A stretch of 64,000 nucleotides of DNA from Brevibacillus choshinensis (GCF_001420695.1 NZ_LJJB01000013.1:1092121-1156120); one strand, 5' to 3'. Shown: positions 48,995-58,567, numbered from the stretch's first letter. The notes: generated from the sequence alone by a model not told the origin. Translations and numbers: made by a program.

Positions 48995-50089
48995 TCAAGA
49001 AGTCGTCTCCGCCACATTGCTCCGAAGCCTTGAACGGAAGATAAACTTGATCAAGGAAGGAACGACGAGAAAGATAAACAAAGTCCGAAACAGCTGATAG
49101 CAGATCACCACAGACAAGTCAGCGTCGACTTCCTTTGCGATAATCCCCATCTGATCCATCCCGCCCGGGGAGAGTCCCAAAAAGGCGGTTATAAACGGCA
49201 CCGGATGAAGCAGAGTGAGCAGGTAGCTCAAGCCAAGCGAGCAGGAAATTAATACAGCCCCACTCAGAATAGCCAACACCGCCATGGCGAGCTTGTTCTT
49301 TAGCTGTTCCGGTTTTAGCAACAGTCCGATATAGCCACCGATCATGAGTTGGCACACGTTTAAAAGTGTGGAAGGCAGTGCTGGCCCTTCATATCCGTTT
49401 AAATTGATCAGAATGGTGACGATCATGGGCCCCAAAAAGATGGCCGATGGGAGGTGGATCTTCTTCCCCAAGAGCGCACCAGCCGTACACGCTGCTGCAA
49501 AGAGAAAAATGTGCGGGTACAGTCCGCTCCAGCTAGCTGATGCTTTCATGGCAACCACTTGCTGCCCCATCCCTTCCAAGCCGAAAAACGGACTAAACAC
49601 AAGCAGCGGCACAAAGAAAATAATCATCAGCAAGCGCGAGACCTGGAGGAACGTGACGACCGTCAGATCCACTCCCTTGATCTCTTCCGCAAGGGGAATC
49701 ATCTGAGTAAGTCCGCCGGGTATGCTCCCCATCAAGACGGTGGGAAAAGAAATTCCAGAAAATTTGGATACCAAAAAGGCAATACCGGTCGAACCGAGCA
49801 GCAGCAAAGCCGTCAACAGGATCATCAATGGCAGCTGCTGACCGATTTGTTTCATCGCCTCCATCGTAAAGGAAAGGCCGATCGTATAGCCGATCATGAT
49901 CATGCCCGAATTCCGTACGACTCCCGGCCAGAACGGGGTAAACGATTTCCACAGTTTGGTGACGATCAGGACGAACATCATCGGACCGAGCAACCACGGA
50001 ATAGGCATATGCACCCATTGAAAGATCAAGCCGCCCACAACAGCGATGAGTAAGGTAATCAGGAACGAAACAAAGCGATTGCCAGTCAT
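48995..50089 (-). CDS. AbrB-family (AbrB duplication) membrane protein
   Basis: About 364 residues, ten or so TM helices in two similar halves: IFQWVHMPIPWLLGPMMFVL and KIHLPSAIFLGPMIVTILIN; also MGSIPGGLTQMIPLAEEIKG and LGLSPGGMDQMGIIAKEVDA, the paired GGxxQM motifs of the family. Often misnamed ammonia monooxygenase; function unknown, probably a transporter. The start ATG lies one base after the MBL gene stop (TAA-A-ATG), so the two are coupled. Confidence 0.88.
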   Translation of the reverse strand: MTGNRFVSFLITLLIAVVGGLIFQWVHMPIPWLLGPMMFVLIVTKLWKSFTPFWPGVVRNSGMIMIGYTIGLSFTMEAMKQIGQQLPLMILLTALLLLGSTGIAFLVSKFSGISFPTVLMGSIPGGLTQMIPLAEEIKGVDLTVVTFLQVSRLLMIIFFVPLLVFSPFFGLEGMGQQVVAMKASASWSGLYPHIFLFAAACTAGALLGKKIHLPSAIFLGPMIVTILINLNGYEGPALPSTLLNVCQLMIGGYIGLLLKPEQLKNKLAMAVLAILSGAVLISCSLGLSYLLTLLHPVPFITAFLGLSPGGMDQMGIIAKEVDADLSVVICYQLFRTLFIFLVVPSLIKFIFRSRLRSNVAETTS

Positions 50090-50090
50090 T

Positions 50091-50834
50091 TTACTGCACC
50101 GACGCAGCAATTTTCTCGAGCCGTTTTTTAACGTCGCCCTTGTAAATACCGCCATGGTAGCAAATCACTGTTTCGATCGGTAATGCAGCCAGCTTTTTCA
50201 AAGAGCGAAGGGCCGCATCCATATCAGGCGTGACTTGTGCTCGTGGCCCCTGCAGCTCTCCGTTTGCGATAACCATCGCGTCTCCCGCGATCAGCGTTTG
50301 GCTGGCTTCGTGATACAGACAAATGTGACCCGGCGTATGTCCAGGTGTATGAATGACTTGCAAGCCTCCCCCAAATGGAAGTACTTCTCCGTCCGTTACG
50401 ACGCGAGTGACATTCGCTCCCGTTTCTGGAGAAAAGGCTTTTTCAAATTCCTCGCGTTGCTTTTCTGGCAGCGCTTGGAGAATGGCACCGCGCATCTCAG
50501 GGGGCAGCTTGAGAATAGGGGTATCTCCGTCGATACTTGCTTTGTCGTCTGCGTGCGCATATACATTCAATGGTTGAGATGCCTCCGCTAAAAATTGCGG
50601 CAGACTTCCCACATGGTCGATATCTTGATGGGTCAAAATAACAGAATGCAGATTGCTTGTGGAAATTCCGGCCTCTTTAATCTGATTCAAGATGGTTTCG
50701 TAGCAGCCAGGCATCCCGGTATCGATCAGCACACAAGCATTCGCATCATACACGACCGTAGGATTGATGACCATGGTGTTCCCACCCATGCCAAGTGTAA
50801 GGGGCAGCATTTCTAGTCCTTCAGCAATTTTCAT
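50091..50834 (-). CDS. MBL-fold metallo-hydrolase
   Basis: 247 residues. Zinc motif LTHQDIDHVGSLPQF (HxxDH pattern HQDIDH), HTPGHTPGHICLYH, AGDAMVIANGELQG and CYHGGIYKG. Glyoxalase-II/lactonase-like fold; substrate unknown. GGAGGG before the ATG. It heads an operon with the AbrB-type membrane protein and diverges from a TetR regulator, whose operator likely lies at 50871-50892. Confidence 0.88.
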   Translation of the reverse strand: MKIAEGLEMLPLTLGMGGNTMVINPTVVYDANACVLIDTGMPGCYETILNQIKEAGISTSNLHSVILTHQDIDHVGSLPQFLAEASQPLNVYAHADDKASIDGDTPILKLPPEMRGAILQALPEKQREEFEKAFSPETGANVTRVVTDGEVLPFGGGLQVIHTPGHTPGHICLYHEASQTLIAGDAMVIANGELQGPRAQVTPDMDAALRSLKKLAALPIETVICYHGGIYKGDVKKRLEKIAASVQ

Positions 50835-50870
50835 TGGTTATACCCTCCTGTTCACCGTCCTAAAAAACTT

Positions 50871-50892
50871 ACGAGTTCATTATATGACTCGT
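50871..50892. promoter_or_regulatory. Near-palindrome between MBL and TetR genes
   Basis: ACGAGT (50871-50876) and ACTCGT (50887-50892) flank TCATTATATG, an imperfect 22-base palindrome. Likely TetR operator for both divergent units. Confidence 0.5.
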
Positions 50893-50963
50893 GAGTTTTT
50901 ACTGTCAATTCCATATATTGACCTTACTTTTGTGGCATGTCAGAATACGGAGGGGTGAGTCAA

Positions 50964-51845
50964 ATGGATGATGGAAAAAAACAGCAGATCCTGCAGATAG
51001 CCATGGAAGTCTTCAAAGAAAAAGGCTACACCGCTGCCTCTATGCAAGAAATCGCGGAAGCCTGCGGGATGGCAAAAGGCAGCATCTACAAATATTTTCC
51101 TTCGAAAGAGGATTTATTCACCGAGGTCTTTGTAGCCTGTCATCAAGCCATGTTCGATCAAGCACGGGAGATGGACATCGCAAGCCGAGCCTACAATCTG
51201 CCTCCCAAAGAGCGGTTGCGTCAAAACATACAGTTTCAGCTTCAGTACATGCTGGAAAATTACTTTTTCATGTTTGAATTCAAAGAGCTTCCCATCAAGG
51301 AAAATGAGAAGTTCATCGTTGCCTGGAAGAAAAAGAGAGTCACCCTCTTGACCTGGCACAAGGATTGCTTTTTAGAAGCCTACGGCACTCGCATAGAGAG
51401 CTACGTGTGGGATATTGTAACCATTTTCAGAGGCATTTTGCGAGAGTATTTGAGTCATTCCGTTCAAAAAGTGATCGCACTCCCGATGTCCGATCTGGCT
51501 GGTTTTATCGTGGAGCGAATCGATGCGATTGTAAACGATATGCTGCAATCCAGCACAAAACCGATCTTGAGAGAAACGCATGTGTATTTTAACGATCTGA
51601 ATCCGGTCGATGCACAGACCCAGCAGCAATCTGTACGCGATTTTTTGTATTCTTTTACGATCAAAGTACAAGAACTTGCAAAGCCCGAGCCTATTCGTCG
51701 AGAACTTCTGGATGTCATCGGTCTTTTGCAAAAAGAGCTGGATCAAGAAGCCCCCAATCAGACACTCGTTCATGTGTTTACGACCTATTTGGAAACGGTC
51801 CCGGAGCTTCGTCCTTTCGTTCGCCAGCTGAATCTGTTGCTCTAA
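50964..51845 (+). CDS. TetR-family transcriptional regulator
   Basis: About 293 residues, longer than usual for TetR. N-terminal helix-turn-helix ILQIAMEVFKEKGYTAASMQ, then GMAKGSIYKYFPSKEDLF; the long helical C-terminal domain is unlike small-ligand TetR prototypes. GGAGGGG precedes the ATG at 50964. Divergent from the MBL-AbrB operon, its probable target. Confidence 0.88.
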   Translation: MDDGKKQQILQIAMEVFKEKGYTAASMQEIAEACGMAKGSIYKYFPSKEDLFTEVFVACHQAMFDQAREMDIASRAYNLPPKERLRQNIQFQLQYMLENYFFMFEFKELPIKENEKFIVAWKKKRVTLLTWHKDCFLEAYGTRIESYVWDIVTIFRGILREYLSHSVQKVIALPMSDLAGFIVERIDAIVNDMLQSSTKPILRETHVYFNDLNPVDAQTQQQSVRDFLYSFTIKVQELAKPEPIRRELLDVIGLLQKELDQEAPNQTLVHVFTTYLETVPELRPFVRQLNLLL

Positions 51846-51880
51846 TACAAAAACCACCCTATGTTCGGGTGGTTTGTTTG
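51846..51880. terminator. Bidirectional terminator between tetR and dinB-family gene
   Basis: AAACCACC and GGGTGGTTT arms with flanking A and T tracts. Confidence 0.8.
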
Positions 51881-51887
51881 CATGGGA

Positions 51888-52421
51888 TTACGCCTTGTTT
51901 TGTACAAGCTCGCTTTTCAAACGATTCAACTGGCGGAAATGATGACGATAATGCATCGCGACCAACTGGAACCATTCCACTCCATTCAACGGCCCAAAAG
52001 CGGGATGAGCGATTTTACCTTCGGGAGAAATCTCGTGCAGCTGCGACTCCACCGCTTGCATACGGGCTACGACTGCTTTCATTCCCTCTAGGATCTGCTC
52101 TTTGCTCTCTGGCTGGGACGGGGTGTATTCAGGGGAAGGTGGCACTTGAACGCGAACCGGCGGAAGTTCCCCATTGGCAAAAACAGTGTTGCCGATCTCG
52201 CTCTTTTCCCCTGTCGTCACCCCTGAACCGCTGCGGCACTTCTCGACATTGGACAGTTGCATGTAGAGTGCAGATTGATACAAGTGAACGTACATCTGCC
52301 CAATCGACCATTCGCTTGGATTCGGCTGTAGCGTCAAATCCTCGAGCGAAAAATGGTTCAGCTCTTCTACGTAGCGAGAGGTGCTCTCTTGCAAGCTCTT
52401 AAGTACATCTGTTGTGTTCAT
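51888..52421 (-). CDS. DinB-family protein
   Basis: 177 residues. N-terminal helix, QPNPSEWSIGQMYVHLYQSA (first His), and C-terminal FGPLNGVEWFQLVAMHYRHH, then FRQLNRLKSEL (metal His). Same fold as the protein at 13007 but of a longer, different subgroup. GGGAG before the ATG. Transcribed just downstream of, and in line with, a WYL regulator, with a terminator between. Confidence 0.85.
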   Translation of the reverse strand: MNTTDVLKSLQESTSRYVEELNHFSLEDLTLQPNPSEWSIGQMYVHLYQSALYMQLSNVEKCRSGSGVTTGEKSEIGNTVFANGELPPVRVQVPPSPEYTPSQPESKEQILEGMKAVVARMQAVESQLHEISPEGKIAHPAFGPLNGVEWFQLVAMHYRHHFRQLNRLKSELVQNKA

Positions 52422-52459
52422 TTATTCCAACTCCCTTTCGTTTATAATCTGATCATACA

Positions 52460-52494
52460 AAAACGCTACTGACAGCATTATGTCAGTAGCGTTT
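52460..52494 (-). terminator. Terminator of the WYL regulator gene
   Basis: AACGCTACTGACA and TGTCAGTAGCGTT arms; minus-strand T-run follows. The stem includes the gene's last codons. Confidence 0.8.
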
Positions 52495-53433
52495 CGTCAT
52501 TTTTTCAATTTCCTCACGAACTTGATTGCGGAAAGATTCCGGTTCCAGTACCTCGATGTTGGCTCCCCAGCCCAATACCCAATGCATGACTTCCTCTGTT
52601 TGTCTCACGCGCAAAGTAACAAGCAGGCCATCTGCACAGTCCTCCCATGCTTCGAGATAAAAGTAGTTAGACTCCTTTATTCTGTGGGCGATCTTGTGCT
52701 GCGCAAACAGACGCACGTACGTCTTTCTGTCATCTACCGGCTTGTATTCATGCAGATTAAAATTCGCCGGGCGCTGATAGCCTTCCTCGCTTACCTTTAG
52801 TTCACTCATCCGGGCCAATCGGAAATGTCGAAGGTCACCGCGCAGATCGCAATGACCGATCATCATCCACGATCCGTTGATGAGAGACAGACCGTACGGC
52901 GAGACGACACGAACACTATCCCGGTTGCCATCCTCTTCCGCCATACTTTTGCGGTAATGAAACGAGACCTTTTTGGCATCCAGCAGTGCTTGCCGTATCG
53001 TGTCTACCCGTTCCTTTTCTTGCTTCCCTGCAGGGGAGTCGGTGTCAAAGGAAAGTAGCCGCATCGTCGTCAGGATGTTGGCGGCTTCTTTGCGCACCTG
53101 CTCCGGAAGCACTGCTTCAATTTTGCTTCGAGAGCTTCGCGCCCTTTTCTGATAGCGCGAATCGAACTTCTGCTCGACAAAGTGTGCTCCAATCAGTAAC
53201 GAAACAGCCTCCTCAACGGTAAAGCTGACGGGCGGAAGAAAGTATCCCTCCATCAAGGAATAACCGACTCCCGGTTCTCCTACAATCGGAACATTCGCTT
53301 CGCTGAGCGCCTGCATGTCCCGATAGATCGTTCGTACGCTCGTTTCGTAGAGGGCTGCCATATCCTCCGCTCTTACGACATCCTTGCGTTGCAGCTCCAG
53401 CATGATGGCTAAGAGACGATCTGTTTTATTCAT
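52483..53433 (-). CDS. YafY/DeoR-type WYL-domain regulator
   Basis: 316 residues. N-terminal HTH_11 (DRLLAIMLELQRKDVVRAED, then TSVRTIYRDMQALSEANVPI), WYL domain (about 140-225, with SPYGLSLINGSWMMIGHCDL) and WCX C-terminal region (about 235-316). WYL regulators often respond to nucleic-acid or stress signals; target unknown, the DinB-family gene downstream is a candidate. Confidence 0.9.
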   Translation of the reverse strand: MNKTDRLLAIMLELQRKDVVRAEDMAALYETSVRTIYRDMQALSEANVPIVGEPGVGYSLMEGYFLPPVSFTVEEAVSLLIGAHFVEQKFDSRYQKRARSSRSKIEAVLPEQVRKEAANILTTMRLLSFDTDSPAGKQEKERVDTIRQALLDAKKVSFHYRKSMAEEDGNRDSVRVVSPYGLSLINGSWMMIGHCDLRGDLRHFRLARMSELKVSEEGYQRPANFNLHEYKPVDDRKTYVRLFAQHKIAHRIKESNYFYLEAWEDCADGLLVTLRVRQTEEVMHWVLGWGANIEVLEPESFRNQVREEIEKMTKRY

Positions 53434-53530
53434 GTTTTCCCCTTCCTCTCCCCTCGCGAAAACAAAGAAACCAGTCGAGCACTCAATGGAACGCGCAGAC
53501 TGGTCTTGGCAGGATGGACGTAGTTTTCCT

Positions 53531-54139
53531 TCACGGACGTGCGATCAACCGCAGCAGCATATCGACTTCTGGAAGGCGATACCCGCCGATTCCTTGAGCA
53601 TTCACTACCATGAGACCCGAGAGAACAGATAAATAGGAGGAAATCAGCTCCTCTGGATTCCCATCGACGATCTCGCCTGCTTGCTGGCCATCTCGGAATA
53701 AGGGCAACAAGCGCTCGATGAACGCATCCATATCATTTTGATCAATGAGCTCCTTCACTTTTTCCGGTACACCCTCCGACGTTCGTGCGTGATGGATCAG
53801 CATAAAATAGGGCGTGCCACTTTCGTCAAGTATCTCCATTGTCAATGCTCTGATTTTTTCGATGGGAGATCCCGGCAGATCATAGATGCTGCTCATGGCC
53901 TCTTCTGCTCCCACCATGGCATCCTCAACGAGCATCGTGAACAGCTCTTCTTTGGACGTAAAGTAATGGTAAAGCAGACCATGACTGATACCGGCTTCAG
54001 CCGCGATCATGCTCATTTTTGTCCCGATGATTCCACGGCGGGCAAATACTTTGATAGCTGCCACTATGATTTGATCTCTTCTTTCATCGCGAATCTGGTG
54101 CAATTGTTCCTCGTTTAAAGGCGCCAATGAATGGTTCAC
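53531..54139 (-). CDS. TetR-family transcriptional regulator
   Basis: 202 residues: IIVAAIKVFARRGIIGTKMS, then AGISHGLLYHYFTSKEELF helix-turn-helix and a helical ligand domain. GTG start overlaps the stop of the FAD oxidoreductase (GTGA), so both form one operon. Two ATTGA/TCAAT-type palindromes upstream of that operon are the likely autoregulatory operators. Confidence 0.9.
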   Translation of the reverse strand: MNHSLAPLNEEQLHQIRDERRDQIIVAAIKVFARRGIIGTKMSMIAAEAGISHGLLYHYFTSKEELFTMLVEDAMVGAEEAMSSIYDLPGSPIEKIRALTMEILDESGTPYFMLIHHARTSEGVPEKVKELIDQNDMDAFIERLLPLFRDGQQAGEIVDGNPEELISSYLSVLSGLMVVNAQGIGGYRLPEVDMLLRLIARP

Positions 54140-55584
54140 TCCTTGAAAGGGATGATTTCTTCCAATACCTCCGCCAATGGCCGACCGGATTCCCCCGATA
54201 ATTCCGCAAGTAAGTATTGTCCTTCCTCACTTGCGTTGAGAATATCCGCTACCATTTGCGGATTGAAGATCGCACGTGGCGAATGATATAACGTATTGAC
54301 TGTCCAGTATAATCCATAAAGCTGAAAATTTTTCTTGGTCGTCGCCTCTTTCAGCAACATATTCATGACCTTGCTGCCAAAAGTAATCCCCTGTAAAGGT
54401 TCGGACGCAGCGTACGTGACACCTTCCCACTGTAAATCGGCAGCGCAATTCAACCACCAAGCCGGTTCAATCACATCTTGCAAGTGACGCAGTACACGCA
54501 GCTCGAATCCAGCTTTGGGGTGATTTCGCTGTTCTCGCAAGCAGGAATCCAGCTTTTCTGCTTCGATGGCAGCTACTGTCATTCCCTGACCGAAAATGGG
54601 ATCAAAAATGCAAAAGGCATCCCCAAGCACGAGCAATCCCGCTGGCCAGCTCTCCATTTTTTCATAGCGATGTCGATACAATTCAGGTACGCGATAGCCT
54701 TTTACTTCCGAGACCGGCTCCAAGCCCTCTAACACTTCTGCAATCAAAGGGTTGGGAAGCTCAGCAATGGCCTGTTTATAAGCTTCGGCATTCGTCGGTG
54801 GAAACTGCCCGCCAGGTCGATAGAGCAGCACTTCTGCTACCTGATTCTCAATAAAGGAGAATACCCCCGTGAACGAACCAGTTTCAGGCTGACCTGCAAT
54901 ATTGATGACATCCCATTGCTCGGTGAGCTGTGTCAGATGGGGAGGAACCTGATAACGTTGTGTGCTGTACCCGAGGTTTACTTTCAAAAGATCAGGGCGG
55001 GGTACTTCATAACCCATGTCAGCAAGCCACTGTGGCAGCTTGGAGAAGCGTCCGCTCGCATCTACTACCAAATCAGACGTGAATGTTGTCTCCTGCTCTA
55101 ATGATCCTCGTTCCCGAACGACCACACCCGTAATGGTACAAAGATCTGCAGACGTGCTCAAACGAATGACATCATGCCTCGCAAGAAACTGTACATGGGG
55201 AATTTTCTGTACGCGACTGCGAATGACCCATTCTAGCACGGCCCGACTAAATTTGATATCGTTTCGCTGATAAGGTCCACTCATAATTCCATATTGATTT
55301 TGGTTATAAGCCGTTTTGTTTAGGGATGACGGAGCCCCATTTGCTACTAAATCTTCCTCGAAACCAGGAAAAAAACGCTCCGTTATCATCTTACCACGTT
55401 GGGTGAAACGGTGGGGGTGAAAAGCGTGCGGAGTACCCAAACGATCCTCGGGCTTTTCGGGCAGCTCATCTTTTTCTAGGATCCATACCTCGGCATAGTA
55501 ATCGGACAATACTCTCGCCGTCAGTAAACCAGCCATACTGCCTCCAATGATAATGGCTTTTCCTTCTTTTTGAATGTCGGTCAA
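54136..55584 (-). CDS. FAD-dependent oxidoreductase/hydroxylase
   Basis: About 482 residues. N-terminal FAD loop KAIIIGGSMAGLLTARVLSD, second motif DLVVDASGRFSKLPQWLADM (cf. DxxVxAxGxxS), and GD motif LGDAFCIFDPIFGQGMTVAA. Resembles 2-polyprenyl-6-methoxyphenol hydroxylase-type monooxygenases and tryptophan-halogenase-like flavoproteins; substrate unknown. TTG at 55584 has AAAGGAGCG upstream and is preferred over the frame start at 55629. Operon with tetR. Confidence 0.82.
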   Translation of the reverse strand: MTDIQKEGKAIIIGGSMAGLLTARVLSDYYAEVWILEKDELPEKPEDRLGTPHAFHPHRFTQRGKMITERFFPGFEEDLVANGAPSSLNKTAYNQNQYGIMSGPYQRNDIKFSRAVLEWVIRSRVQKIPHVQFLARHDVIRLSTSADLCTITGVVVRERGSLEQETTFTSDLVVDASGRFSKLPQWLADMGYEVPRPDLLKVNLGYSTQRYQVPPHLTQLTEQWDVINIAGQPETGSFTGVFSFIENQVAEVLLYRPGGQFPPTNAEAYKQAIAELPNPLIAEVLEGLEPVSEVKGYRVPELYRHRYEKMESWPAGLLVLGDAFCIFDPIFGQGMTVAAIEAEKLDSCLREQRNHPKAGFELRVLRHLQDVIEPAWWLNCAADLQWEGVTYAASEPLQGITFGSKVMNMLLKEATTKKNFQLYGLYWTVNTLYHSPRAIFNPQMVADILNASEEGQYLLAELSGESGRPLAEVLEEIIPFKE

Positions 55585-55619
55585 AATAATCGCTCCTTTA
55601 TTTCTTACTGGAATTTTAG

Positions 55620-55634
55620 ATTGACTCAATCAAT
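55620..55634. promoter_or_regulatory. TetR-type operator 1 before the oxidoreductase
   Basis: ATTGA-N5-TCAAT, 36 bases upstream of the TTG start. Confidence 0.5.
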
Positions 55635-55691
55635 CAACATCAGAGACAAAGGAAGTGGACCACAAGCCCAGAAAGTACGTAGTGTTTTTTG

Positions 55692-55710
55692 ATTGACTAA
55701 GTCAGTCAAT
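55692..55710. promoter_or_regulatory. TetR-type operator 2
   Basis: ATTGACT-N5-AGTCAAT; shares ATTGAC half sites with the copy at 55620. Pair of operators suggests tight autoregulation. Confidence 0.6.
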
Positions 55711-55799
55711 TGTAAATTACTTCTTTTTTTGCTTTCTGTCAACAGAAAAAAATGCCCCTTTTAAATATTTTTTGTATTTTACAAATCTACTAACAAGTC

Positions 55800-55845
55800 A
55801 AAGCCGAGAAATCAGAGGGGATCCCCCGATTGTCTCGGCTTCGTG
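55800..55845. terminator. Hairpin after the SDR operon
   Basis: AAGCCGAGA and TCTCGGCTT arms enclosing a 23-base loop with a GGGGATCCCC centre; weak T-run on the minus strand. Confidence 0.5.
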
Positions 55846-55866
55846 TGTGTAACCTGTTCCAAAAAA

Positions 55867-56610
55867 TTATTGTGCCGTATACCCGCCATCTACCAAGAGG
55901 CTCGTACCGGTGATAAAGGAAGCATCGTCACTAGCCAGGAACAGAACGGCTTTGGCTACTTCCTCTGGTTTCCCCAGACGTCCCATCGGATGCAAGCCGA
56001 CGAGATGCTCATTCATCGCCTCGTTACGTCCAGCAATCAACGGAGTATCGATATAGCCTGGGCATACTGCATTGACGCGGATGCCTTCTTTGGCATAGGT
56101 GATACCCAAGGTTTGGCTCAGCAGCTTCACGCCTCCTTTTGCAGAGGAGTACGCGGTGACGCCTGCTTTCCCTGCATGGCTATGGATGGAACCGCAGTTC
56201 ACGATCGCCCCACCGCCACCTTGCGCGAGCATTTGATCGATAACGTATTTGTCGCAGAGGAATACCCCTGTCAGGTTGATGTCAATCGTACGACGCCAGT
56301 CATCCATGCTAAGCTGATGGGCAGGTGCGTCCTTGGCAATCCCTGCATTGGCAAACAGAATGTCCACTCTGCCGTATTTCGCTACGGTAGCACTGACCAT
56401 GTGCTTGACTTCTTCTTCGTTGGTCACATCTGTTTTCACAAACAGGCTGTCAAAGCCTTCTGCGTTTAGCATATCCGACAGCTCTTGGCCGCGTGGAGAA
56501 AAGTCGGCAATGACGACTTTCGCCCCTTCACTCGCAAACAAGCGGACAGTCGTTTCTCCGATCCCGCTTGCTCCCCCTGTTACGATCGCTACTTTATTCG
56601 CAAATCTCAT
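55867..56610 (-). CDS. Short-chain dehydrogenase/reductase
   Basis: 247 residues. NAD(P) loop IVTGGASGIGETTVRLF, Asp37-type FSPR, NAGIAKDAP, catalytic Ser in NCGSIHSHAGKAG and YxxxK as YSSAK, C-terminal ITGTSLLVDGGYTAQ. Classical FabG/glucose-dehydrogenase-like subgroup; substrate unknown. AAGGAGGGG before the ATG. Second gene of a pair with the SDR upstream, both opposite a LysR regulator. Confidence 0.9.
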   Translation of the reverse strand: MRFANKVAIVTGGASGIGETTVRLFASEGAKVVIADFSPRGQELSDMLNAEGFDSLFVKTDVTNEEEVKHMVSATVAKYGRVDILFANAGIAKDAPAHQLSMDDWRRTIDINLTGVFLCDKYVIDQMLAQGGGGAIVNCGSIHSHAGKAGVTAYSSAKGGVKLLSQTLGITYAKEGIRVNAVCPGYIDTPLIAGRNEAMNEHLVGLHPMGRLGKPEEVAKAVLFLASDDASFITGTSLLVDGGYTAQ

Positions 56611-56649
56611 ATTGTTCCCCTCCTTGTTCTTTTGGTTTCCTGCTACGGA

Positions 56650-57405
56650 TTAGCGAGCGGTTCCGCCACCGTCAATTACGAATTCTGCACCAGTCACATG
56701 GGCGGACTCGTCAGATGCGAGGAACAACACCATGTTGGATACATCATCTACTGTACCGAGACGACCGGTTGGAACACCTTGAGCCAGCTCTGCTTTGGAG
56801 TGCTTGGTCGCTTCAGATGCGTAGGTGACCATTCCGGTGTCGATATATCCTGGGTGAATGGAGTTCACACGCACACCATTTGCTGCATATTCGATTGCCG
56901 CGTCCTTTGTCATGATGCGTACGGCACCTTTACTTGCCCCGTACAGCACATGTCCTGGAGCCCCGATGAGTCCTGCGATGGAAGAAGCATTGATAACGGA
57001 GCCCGCTTGTTGCTTGGCCATTACTGGCATGACGTGCTTCATACCCAGGAATACGCCAGTCACATTAATCGACATCAGGCGATTCCATTCATCCAAAGTG
57101 AGCTCTGCTAATGGCTTGATAATATAAATACCTGCGTTGTTAAACAGGATGTCTACTTTTTCATATTGTTCGACGGTCTGTGCTACGACCTGCTGCCATT
57201 GTTCTTCTTTGCTGACATCGTGAGCGATGGCAAGCGCAGATCCCCCAGCCTCCTTGATTTCGGCTACAGTCTGATTAGCACTGTCCAGATTAATATCGGT
57301 TACCACGACTTTTGCGCCTTCTTTGGCAAAACGAAGAGCGGTCTTCTTGCCGATTCCCGTTCCTCCACCTGTGATAATCGCTACTTTTCCTTCCAATCTA
57401 GCCAT
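56650..57405 (-). CDS. Short-chain dehydrogenase/reductase
   Basis: About 251 residues. IITGGGTGIGKKTALRFAKE, DINLDSANQT (Asp suggests NAD preference), NNAGIYIIKPL, INASSIAGLIGAPGH with catalytic Ser and YGASKG (Tyr and Lys), and VTGAEFVIDGGGTAR. The ATG at 57405 has GGAGG; the earlier ATG overlaps that site. Divergent from LysR (57544). Confidence 0.9.
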   Translation of the reverse strand: MARLEGKVAIITGGGTGIGKKTALRFAKEGAKVVVTDINLDSANQTVAEIKEAGGSALAIAHDVSKEEQWQQVVAQTVEQYEKVDILFNNAGIYIIKPLAELTLDEWNRLMSINVTGVFLGMKHVMPVMAKQQAGSVINASSIAGLIGAPGHVLYGASKGAVRIMTKDAAIEYAANGVRVNSIHPGYIDTGMVTYASEATKHSKAELAQGVPTGRLGTVDDVSNMVLFLASDESAHVTGAEFVIDGGGTAR

Positions 57406-57510
57406 ATGAAACGCCTCCATTCAATTTGGGTCAGCTGCAGCATCTTGTTCCCACACCTTCATTATAAACTTCCATTATGTTAAATAATATGTAAAGATAT
57501 TTACCGTTAG

Positions 57511-57525
57511 TTAAGTACAACTTAA
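57511..57525. promoter_or_regulatory. LysR-type palindrome
   Basis: TTAAGT-ACA-ACTTAA (15 bases, T-N11-A type) lies about 18 bases before the LysR start and in the divergent promoter region with the SDR pair. Confidence 0.5.
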
Positions 57526-57543
57526 GGATGTGAGCATTCACAA

Positions 57544-58464
57544 ATGAATTTGGAGCAACTCGAATCCATCATCGAAATCGCCAAAACCGGTTCACTGACT
57601 AAAGCCTCTCTAAACAGACATGTTACGCTTTCCGCCATCAGCCAGTCCCTCTCTACACTGGAATCTGAGCTCGGCGTTACTTTGTTTACCCGTTCGCGAA
57701 TGGGAGCAGTACCGACAGCCGAAGGGCTTGGCATCATCCAGAAAGCATTTGAAATTCAGAGAAAACTGCAAGAAATTCAGGAGGAAGCCCAGAGCTATAC
57801 GAATACGATGACAGGCGATCTACGGCTCGCAACCATTCCTGGACCCATGAACCTACTCGTGAATGCGGTAGCCCGCTTCAAAAAAGATTATCCCCAAATC
57901 CGCCCAGAAATCGCCGAGAAAGGCTCGCAGGAAATACTGGAAGACATTCGCCAAAATAAAATAGATATCGGATTGATTATCGTTTATGAGAATCTCGTAA
58001 AAAAGAACACGGGGCTAGTATTCGAGCGGCTTTTAGAAGGTAAAATGGTCGTCGGTGTCAGCAGGAATTCGCCGCTCGCGTTGCAAAAGTCAGTGACCCC
58101 AGAAGAGCTACGGCAGCAAACATTTGTCCTTTACAATGACGAATACGTGAAATGGTTCGTGAACGATTTCGCCGCTTCATACGGTCCGGTCGATATCTTG
58201 TTTACAACGAACAACACGGATGCGATCCGCAGTGCTGTCCGAGAAGAAATGGCCGTCACCATCGGCTTGGACTATTCCTTCATCAACGAACCAAACATGC
58301 TGTACAAAGACATGGTCACACTCGAAATCGATATACCCAAGCAACAGCCTGTACACCTAGGCTGGGTGCAATCAGAAGAGCGCCATTTCTCTCGTGTCTC
58401 CAGCGGGTTTACCAAACGCTTAAAATACGACCTGCTCAACCAGCATGAAGTTTTACCGACGTAA
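57544..58464 (+). CDS. LysR-family transcriptional regulator
   Basis: 306 residues. Helix-turn-helix MNLEQLESIIEIAKTGSLTK, then SAISQSLSTLESELGVTLFT and an effector domain (GDLRLATIPGPMNLLVNAVA onward). Divergently arranged with the two SDR genes and a T-N11-A palindrome between, the usual layout for a LysR regulator and its target operon. Inducer unknown. Confidence 0.9.
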   Translation: MNLEQLESIIEIAKTGSLTKASLNRHVTLSAISQSLSTLESELGVTLFTRSRMGAVPTAEGLGIIQKAFEIQRKLQEIQEEAQSYTNTMTGDLRLATIPGPMNLLVNAVARFKKDYPQIRPEIAEKGSQEILEDIRQNKIDIGLIIVYENLVKKNTGLVFERLLEGKMVVGVSRNSPLALQKSVTPEELRQQTFVLYNDEYVKWFVNDFAASYGPVDILFTTNNTDAIRSAVREEMAVTIGLDYSFINEPNMLYKDMVTLEIDIPKQQPVHLGWVQSEERHFSRVSSGFTKRLKYDLLNQHEVLPT

Positions 58465-58477
58465 AAAAAGAAGCCCC

Positions 58478-58567
58478 TCACAGGCCTTGTGCCCCGCCCG
58501 TCCGCAGGATCTCCGTAAAATTGGACACCGCGTTGCCCAGATGTCGATAAAAGGTCGTGCGGCTCAT
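58478..58567 (-). pseudogene. Possible remnant of a helix-turn-helix protein C-terminus
   Basis: A 29-codon frame with MSRTTFYRHLGNAVSNF, like the second helix of sigma-like or ArpU-type HTH tails (xSRTTYYRHLxxAV). Stop directly upstream, no ribosome binding site. Weak evidence. Confidence 0.3.
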